From: an uncultured Lachnospiraceae bacterium
GTDB lineage: Bacteria > Bacillota > Clostridia > Lachnospirales > Lachnospiraceae
Reading direction: 5' to 3'
NCBI GenBank assembly: GCA_947175035.1
Contig: CAMWLG010000025.1
Coordinates: forward strand, 1 to 44,770
Length of the DNA: 44,770 nucleotides
Each line of letters starts with the position of its first letter. The first letter of the stretch is position 1. This document shows positions 40,101-44,770 of the stretch, piece by piece. The notes below the pieces were generated by a model that saw only the letters and a program-made list of their open reading frames with translations, searched no databases and was not told where the DNA came from. Position numbers and translations under genes: made by a program.

Positions 40101-41756
40101 GTGTACCCTTGGATTGCCAAGACCAGACATTCCACCCCCGGCGTGTCCCTGATCTCGCCGCCGCCTCATCATGATATTTATTCCATTGAGGATTTGGCGC
40201 AGTTGATCTATGATTTAAAGAATGCAAATAAGGATGCCCGTATTTCCGTGAAGCTGGTGAGCGAGGCGGGCGTGGGTACTGTCGCCGCTGGCGTGGCGAA
40301 GGCGGGAGCACAGGTAGTCCTGGTGTCCGGCTATGACGGAGGCACGGGTGCTGCGCCCAGAAGCTCCATCCACAATGCGGGGCTTCCCTGGGAGCTGGGA
40401 CTGGCGGAGACCCATCAGACCTTGATCATGAACGGCCTGCGGAATAAGGTGCGTATTGAGACGGACGGTAAGCTGATGAGCGGGCGTGATGTGGCGATTG
40501 CTGCTATCCTGGGAGCGGAGGAATTTGGCTTTGCGACGGCTCCGCTGGTGACCATGGGCTGTGTGATGATGCGAGTGTGCAATCTGGACACCTGTCCCGT
40601 GGGCGTGGCAACCCAGAATCCTGAGCTTCGCAAGAACTTTAAGGGAAAGCCCGAATACGTGGAGAATTTTATGAAATTTATCGCACAGGAGCTGCGAGAG
40701 TATATGGCTCGCCTGGGTGTGCGCACTGTGGATGAGCTGGTGGGGCGCACCGACCTTCTTCGAGTAAAGGACAACCTGACAGATCATCAGAAAAAGGTGG
40801 ATTTGTCCGTTATCTTGTCCAATCCATACGAGGGAGGCAAGGAGAAGGTGACTTTTGATCCCAAGCAGGTGTATGACTTCGAGTTGGAGAAGACCATGGA
40901 TGAAAAGGTGCTGTTAAAGCAGCTTGGCAAGGCGATCAGCTCGGGACAGAAGCGTGGCATTGAGGTGGACGTGGCAAACACGGACAGGGCCTTTGGCACG
41001 ATTCTGGGAAGTGAGATTACCCGCAAACTGGGGGACGACGTGGAGGAAGATACTTATCACGTGCTCTGCAGAGGAGCGGGCGGACAGTCCTTCGGTGCCT
41101 TTATTCCCAAGGGGTTGACGCTGGAATTGGTGGGAGAGTCCAATGATTACTTCGGCAAGGGACTTTCCGGTGGAAAGCTGGTGGTTTATCCTCCCCAGGG
41201 CAGCAAGTTCAAGGCGGAGGAGAATATCATCATCGGAAACGTGGCGCTGTACGGGGCGACCAGCGGCAAGGCGTTCATCAACGGCGTGGCAGGGGAGCGG
41301 TTCTGTGTGAGAAATTCCGGTGCAAACGCGGTGGTAGAAGGCGTGGGCGACCACGGCTGCGAGTATATGACCGGCGGGCGCGTGGTGGTTCTCGGAAGCA
41401 CGGGCAAGAACTTTGCGGCGGGTATGAGCGGTGGCATCGCCTATGTGTTGGATGAGGGCAATGACCTGTACAAGAAATTGAATAAAGAAATGGTGTCCTC
41501 CAATGAAATTACCTCCAAATATGATGTGTTGGAATTAAAGTCCATGATTCAGGAGCATGTGGCGTTGACCAATTCCGCGAAGGGCAAGGAGGTGCTGGAC
41601 AATTTCAGTGAGTACCTGCCCAAGTTTAAGAAGATCATTCCTCATGACTATGAGAGAGTGTTGAAGACCATCGTACAGATGGAGGAGAAGGGACTGAGTG
41701 CGGAACAGGCGCAGATAGAGGCGTTTTATGCAAACGTGAGTGGAAGTAGGCGATGA
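37200..41756 (+). CDS. gltB: Glutamate synthase large subunit
   Basis: A 1518-residue GOGAT alpha subunit that makes two glutamates from glutamine and 2-oxoglutarate. The glutaminase domain begins with [10 protein letters not shown]; its Cys (residue 23) becomes the N-terminal nucleophile after removal of a short propeptide. Further visible: [27 protein letters not shown], the central domain, then the FMN-binding synthase domain with [43 protein letters not shown] and [22 protein letters not shown]. The 3Fe-4S cluster ligands lie in [17 protein letters not shown]. The C-terminal beta-helix has [21 protein letters not shown]. All domains are intact and length is normal. ATG 37200 follows AAAGGAG; the upstream in-frame start at 37125 would lie in the promoter. 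gltD follows after 68 bases. Confidence 0.97.
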   Translation: [1518 protein letters not shown]

Positions 41757-41824
41757 AATGTATCGCTTGCGATGAAGTATTTGTGTTGCGATGCACGATC
41801 AGAACAATTAAGGAGGAGAAGAAA

Positions 41825-43318
41825 ATGGGAAAACCTACCGGTTTTATGGAATATAAGAGGGAAGTCAGTGAGGCTGAGGCCCCGAAGTCGAGAGTGAAGC
41901 ATTTTAACGAGTTTCACAGGCATATGCCCAAGGAAAAACAGCAGCTTCAGGGGGCCCGTTGTATGGAGTGTGGCGTGCCGTTCTGCCAGTCGGGGATGAT
42001 GATCTGTGGGATGGCAAGCGGGTGTCCCCTGCACAATCTGATTCCGGAGTGGAACGATCTGGTCTATACGGGGAACTGGGAGCAGGCGTACAGCCGGTTG
42101 AAAAAGACCAATAATTTCCCGGAGTTTACATCAAGAGTTTGTCCGGCACTGTGCGAGGCGGCCTGTACATGTGGATTAAACGGAGATCCTGTCTCCACCA
42201 AGGAGAATGAATATGCCATTATCGAGAATGCCTATGCGGAGGGGTATGCAAAAGCCAATCCTCCCAAGGTGCGTACCGGCAAGAAAGTGGCAGTGGTGGG
42301 AAGCGGTCCCTCGGGACTTGCCGTGGCTGACCAGCTGAACAGGCGGGGGCATCAGGTGACCGTGTTCGAGCGCTCCGACAGAGTGGGAGGGCTGTTGATG
42401 TATGGCATTCCTAACATGAAGCTGGAAAAGCAGATTGTGGAGCGCAAGGTGAAGATTATGGAGGAGGAAGGGGTCAGCTTTGTCACGGAAACGAATGTGG
42501 GGAAGGATATCAAGGCGGATAAGCTGCTCCATGACTTTGACAGGGTGGTGCTTGCCTGCGGAGCGTCCAATCCAAGGGATATCAAAGCTCCTGGACGAGA
42601 TGCAAAGGGGATTTATTTTGCAGTGGATTTCCTGAAGGCGAATACCAAGAGCCTGTTGGATTCCGGATTTGCGGATAAAACTTATGTGGACACCAAGGAT
42701 AAGCATGTGGTGATCATCGGGGGAGGCGACACGGGGAATGACTGTGTGGGCACATCCATTCGCCATGGCGCAAAGAGTGTGACCCAAATCGAGATGATGC
42801 CCAAGGCGCCTGACAGCCGTGCGGAGAATAATCCCTGGCCGGAGTGGCCCAAAATCTGCAAGACCGATTACGGTCAGGAGGAGGCGATTGCCCTGTATGG
42901 CCATGACCCTCGCATCTACGAGGCTACGGTGAAAGAATTCATCAAGGATAAGAGCGGGAATTTGAAGGCGGTAAAGATCGTGAAACTGAATTGGGTGAAG
43001 GACGAGGCCTCGGGACGCATGAAGATGGAGGAGATCGCAGGCAGCGAGCAGGAGCTTGAGGCGGATATCGTGTTGATTGCGGCGGGATTTCTGGGAACCC
43101 AGAGTTATATTGCGGAGGCTTTTGGAGTGGAGCTGAACGAGCGGACGAATGTGAAGACAGATGCCGGAAAGTATCAGACCAGTGTGGACAATGTGTTTGT
43201 GACAGGGGATATGCACAGGGGACAATCGCTGGTGGTGTGGGCGATCCGCGAGGGCAGAGAGGCGGCAAGAGCCGTGGACGAGAGCCTGATGGGGTATTCC
43301 AATCTGGCGGTGCAGTGA
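41825..43318 (+). CDS. gltD: Glutamate synthase small subunit
   Basis: A 497-residue NADPH-dependent beta subunit that supplies electrons to GltB. The N-terminal domain holds the two 4Fe-4S cysteine groups: CMECGVPFCQSGMMICGMASGCPL and VCPALCEAACTCGLNGDPV. The FAD site is KKVAVVGSGPSGLAVADQLNRRG, the NAD(P) site is HVVIIGGGDTGNDCVGTSIRHGAK, and the C-terminal FAD clamp is DNVFVTGDMHRGQSLVVWAIREGR. Length normal. ATG 41825 has AAGGAGG eight bases upstream; the frame is open further, but that part lies in the 68-base gap after gltB and has no ribosome site. A strong terminator follows at 43324, closing the gltBD operon. Confidence 0.97.
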   Translation: MGKPTGFMEYKREVSEAEAPKSRVKHFNEFHRHMPKEKQQLQGARCMECGVPFCQSGMMICGMASGCPLHNLIPEWNDLVYTGNWEQAYSRLKKTNNFPEFTSRVCPALCEAACTCGLNGDPVSTKENEYAIIENAYAEGYAKANPPKVRTGKKVAVVGSGPSGLAVADQLNRRGHQVTVFERSDRVGGLLMYGIPNMKLEKQIVERKVKIMEEEGVSFVTETNVGKDIKADKLLHDFDRVVLACGASNPRDIKAPGRDAKGIYFAVDFLKANTKSLLDSGFADKTYVDTKDKHVVIIGGGDTGNDCVGTSIRHGAKSVTQIEMMPKAPDSRAENNPWPEWPKICKTDYGQEEAIALYGHDPRIYEATVKEFIKDKSGNLKAVKIVKLNWVKDEASGRMKMEEIAGSEQELEADIVLIAAGFLGTQSYIAEAFGVELNERTNVKTDAGKYQTSVDNVFVTGDMHRGQSLVVWAIREGREAARAVDESLMGYSNLAVQ

Positions 43319-43323
43319 GAGAG

Positions 43324-43361
43324 ACCGCCTGCCGGACTTGAGAGGTCTGGCAGGCGGTTTT
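43324..43361 (+). terminator. Intrinsic terminator of gltBD
   Basis: Stem ACCGCCTGCC (43324-43333) with GGCAGGCGGT (43349-43358) plus inner pairs, followed by TTTT, five bases after the gltD stop. Confidence 0.9.
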
Positions 43362-43385
43362 ATGAATGTGAGGGCTGAACTGTTA
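43358..43385 (+). repeat. Solo copy of the end of the 4744-4915 repeat
   Basis: These 28 bases equal 4888-4915 exactly and stop at the same last base, GGCTGAACTGTTA. They directly follow, and share the T run of, the gltBD terminator. The rest of the 172-bp element is missing here. Confidence 0.85.
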
Positions 43386-43415
43386 CATTTTGTACCTCCA
43401 TCTTCCGGAAAAGTG

Positions 43416-43444
43416 TTGACATGTAAAAAGAAACGGAATATAAT
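43416..43444 (+). promoter_or_regulatory. Consensus promoter of the second Rpn gene
   Basis: Perfect -35 TTGACA (43416-43421), 17-base spacer, perfect -10 TATAAT (43439-43444). The leader to the ATG is about 130 bases, unusually long. Confidence 0.85.
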
Positions 43445-43539
43445 ACACATATCTTAAAATTCAAGTATATTTTCTATGGCAGTTCCGCCAAGGCAATAAA
43501 GCCTTTTTCCACTTGGATTGACAAAATAATAAAGGTGAT

Positions 43540-43577
43540 GGAGGGGCGGATTTGCAGACGACCCTCCGCAAGGGAGG
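43540..43577 (+). promoter_or_regulatory. Alternative hairpins at the ribosome site of the second Rpn gene
   Basis: CCCTCC (43562-43567) can pair with the ribosome site GGGAGG (43572-43577) across a GCAA tetraloop, hiding it, or with GGAGGG upstream (43540-43545), freeing it. The two structures exclude each other. ATG 43584 is six bases after the ribosome site. That this works as a switch is inferred. Confidence 0.5.
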
Positions 43578-43583
43578 TAATTT

Positions 43584-44657
43584 ATGGGAAAATACGATGA
43601 CGCTATGTACAGCTTTCTCTCGGACAACGGGAGATTCGCAGACTTGTTCAACGGGGCGGTGTTTGGCGGTGAGAAAGTGCTGCAGGCAGACGCGCTTGAA
43701 GAAGGGGCTGAGAGATACGTGCAGACAGGGGCGGCCCTGGGGCAAAGAGTCGGCGAGGCCGGGAAACAAAAGGGGCAGTCAGGGGAACCGGGAGGCAAAG
43801 ACCCCAAAGCACAGAATCGATACCGGGATATCAAAAAACATCTCAAGGAAGGCACCGGGTTCTCCGTGGTGGCGATAGAAGACCAAAGTGATATCGACTA
43901 CACGATGCCATGGCGGATTATGCAGTATGACGGTTTGGAGTATGAGCGGCAGATTCGGGAGATCGAGAATGGTAAGAGGTGCGTGCTCAGTCAGGACAAG
44001 GAAAATATCAGTTACTGGGAGACGCGGTTCGGGCAAGGGGACAAGCTGCACCCTGTGTACACGATCTGTCTCTACCATGGCACGAAGCCATGGGATGGTC
44101 CCAAGAGCCTCGAGGACATGATGGATTTTGGGGCGGGCGGAAAACTGCGGGAGGCGTTGTTTCACGACTACCGGATGAGTTTGGTGTGCGTGGAAGACTT
44201 AAAGGAGTTGGCTGTATTCCGAACGGATTTGCGAATTCTGCTTGAAGCTCTCAGCGCCCGCGGGGATAAGGAGGCAATGAAGGCACTCTATAAAAGTGAG
44301 GACTTCAGGAACATATCCGCGGAGACGGCGCGAACGATAGCGATCATGACGGATAACACACAGATACTGAAGAAACTGGACGAACAGGAAGAGGAGGAAA
44401 TCAATATGTGCAAGGCATGGGACGAGATTCAGCAGGAATGGGAAGAGGCGACGGTAAATGCCGAGAAAAAAGGCATGGAAAAAGGGATAGAAAAAGGCAG
44501 AGAAGAAGAAAGAAAAGAAGGAATCAGGATTTTCATCTTGGACAATATAGAGGAAGGTAAGTCAGGGGAAACAATCGTTGAAAAACTCTGCAGAAGATAT
44601 TCATTAGACGCAGAATCCGCCCAATCATACTACAATATGTATGGTGCGAGCGTGTAG
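43584..44657 (+). CDS. Rpn family nuclease / PD-(D/E)XK transposase-like protein with internal start
   Basis: A 357-residue protein of the large Lachnospiraceae Rpn-like group. N-terminus MGKYDDAMYSFLSDNGRFADLFNGAVFGG, then the nuclease core: RYRDIKKHLKEGTGF with Asp, and VVAIEDQSDIDYTMPWRIMQ with Glu-x-Gln. Next come the strand YTICLYHGTKPWDGPKSL and a helical C-terminal third (MCKAWDEIQQEWEEATV, then the charged repeat KKGMEKGIEKGREEERKEG). E. coli Rpn proteins are DNA endonucleases; some are toxic and restrict phage. The residues around 55-80 (GAALGQRVGEAGKQKGQSGEPGGK) look like an inserted low-complexity linker. GGGAGG precedes ATG 43584. A second strong ribosome site and in-frame ATG lie inside the gene at 44392-44408. 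The promoter is a perfect consensus, which would suit a gene kept in check after transcription. Confidence 0.85.
   Translation: MGKYDDAMYSFLSDNGRFADLFNGAVFGGEKVLQADALEEGAERYVQTGAALGQRVGEAGKQKGQSGEPGGKDPKAQNRYRDIKKHLKEGTGFSVVAIEDQSDIDYTMPWRIMQYDGLEYERQIREIENGKRCVLSQDKENISYWETRFGQGDKLHPVYTICLYHGTKPWDGPKSLEDMMDFGAGGKLREALFHDYRMSLVCVEDLKELAVFRTDLRILLEALSARGDKEAMKALYKSEDFRNISAETARTIAIMTDNTQILKKLDEQEEEEINMCKAWDEIQQEWEEATVNAEKKGMEKGIEKGREEERKEGIRIFILDNIEEGKSGETIVEKLCRRYSLDAESAQSYYNMYGASV
44406..44657 (+). CDS. Candidate intragenic small protein (RpnS-like C-terminal product)
   Basis: Inside the Rpn gene, AGGAGG (44392-44397) lies eight bases before ATG 44406, which is in frame (residue 275). Translation from here would give the C-terminal 83 residues alone: MCKAWDEIQQEWEEATV, a Lys/Glu-rich helix and IEEGKSGETIVEKLCRRYSLD. 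In E. coli, rpn genes are known to encode such a short in-frame product that binds and inhibits the full-length nuclease. The same ribosome site, spacing and MCKA start recur in the downstream duplicate at 44688-44704, where it is the only possible start. No expression evidence is available here. Confidence 0.45.
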   Translation: MCKAWDEIQQEWEEATVNAEKKGMEKGIEKGREEERKEGIRIFILDNIEEGKSGETIVEKLCRRYSLDAESAQSYYNMYGASV

Positions 44658-44661
44658 TATG

Positions 44662-44770
44662 ACTGAAGAAACCAGATGAACGGAAAGAGGAGGAGATTAA
44701 TATGTGCAAGGCAATGGACGAGATTCAGCAGGAGTGGGTAGATGCGATAGTAAAGGCCTGGCAAGAAGGT
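44662..44770 (+). repeat. Partial tandem duplicate of the Rpn 3' tail
   Basis: From ACTGAAGAAAC at 44662 the sequence follows 44365-44473 of the Rpn gene without gaps, about 80-85 percent identical by eye, with a period of 297 bases. It starts right after the Rpn stop and runs to the window edge. The nuclease part is absent. Confidence 0.8.
44702..44770 (+). CDS. Free-standing RpnS-like reading frame (truncated by window end)
   Basis: AGGAGG (44688-44693) lies eight bases before ATG 44702. The frame reads MCKAMDEIQQEWVDAIVKAW and onward to the edge, matching the internal start product of the Rpn gene. An in-frame TGA at 44660-44662 blocks any longer upstream form, and the intervening codons hold no other ATG. 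If complete, it would be a separately encoded copy of the putative inhibitor segment. Its full length lies outside the window. Confidence 0.55.
   Translation, partial: MCKAMDEIQQEWVDAIVKAWQEG

Overview
The window looks like a chromosomal segment of a Gram-positive, low-to-mid GC Clostridia member, most likely Lachnospiraceae. Support: AddA/AddB instead of RecBCD, an ECF-type ThiT under a TPP riboswitch, a DegV-family lipid-binding protein, VTC/DUF4956/carbohydrate-binding-domain genes, LTA-synthase-type envelope enzymes, Rpn/PD-(D/E)XK 'transposase-like' genes, consensus AGGAGG ribosome sites and sigma-A promoters. No database was searched; the lineage is an inference.

Layout. 1-2400 is an AT-rich accessory end: a truncated gene tail, a small membrane-protein gene broken by an ISL3-family element whose transposase carries an in-frame amber codon, then a small coiled-coil gene bracketed by about 31-bp inverted repeats. 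2556-4583 holds tRNA-Val(CAC), degV and a NagD-type HAD phosphatase. 4744-4915 is a structured repeat whose terminal sequence recurs alone at 43358-43385. 4956-12893 is a DNA-repair block: exonuclease III, addB, addA. 12902-13736 is thiT on the minus strand with promoter, TPP riboswitch and a hairpin hiding its ribosome site. A 140-nt palindrome and a first Rpn nuclease gene follow. 15273-20610 is a two-component system followed by VTC polyphosphate-polymerase-like, DUF4956 and beta-helix lipoprotein genes. 20720-21226 is a RelE/ParE-type toxin-antitoxin pair. 21478-29002 contains a GT39-like membrane protein, a ribosomal-protection-type GTPase fused to a Rae1/YacP-like NYN nuclease, a MraY-family transferase, a GreA-family factor and a HAD-CPBP protease fusion. 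28999-37018 is an envelope cluster: a second GT39-like protein, divergent from an exported-domain protein, a GT2-LTA synthase fusion and a second LTA-synthase-like protein. 37200-43318 is gltBD. From 43416 to the end is a second Rpn gene with an internal ribosome site and a partial tandem copy of its 3' tail.

How the parts connect. Two points stand out. First, the Rpn gene at the right end has a strong in-frame internal start before its C-terminal 83 codons; the same segment, with the same ribosome site and ATG, is duplicated downstream as a free-standing reading frame. This resembles the intragenic RpnL/RpnS arrangement known from E. coli. Second, an 11-bp-spaced direct repeat of the kind bound by OmpR-family regulators lies before the VTC operon, next to the two-component genes, and again before the LTA-synthase cluster 13 kb away. 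This suggests one envelope regulon. Other points of interest are the GTPase-Rae1 fusion, the HAD-CPBP fusion, and several uncatalogued repeats.
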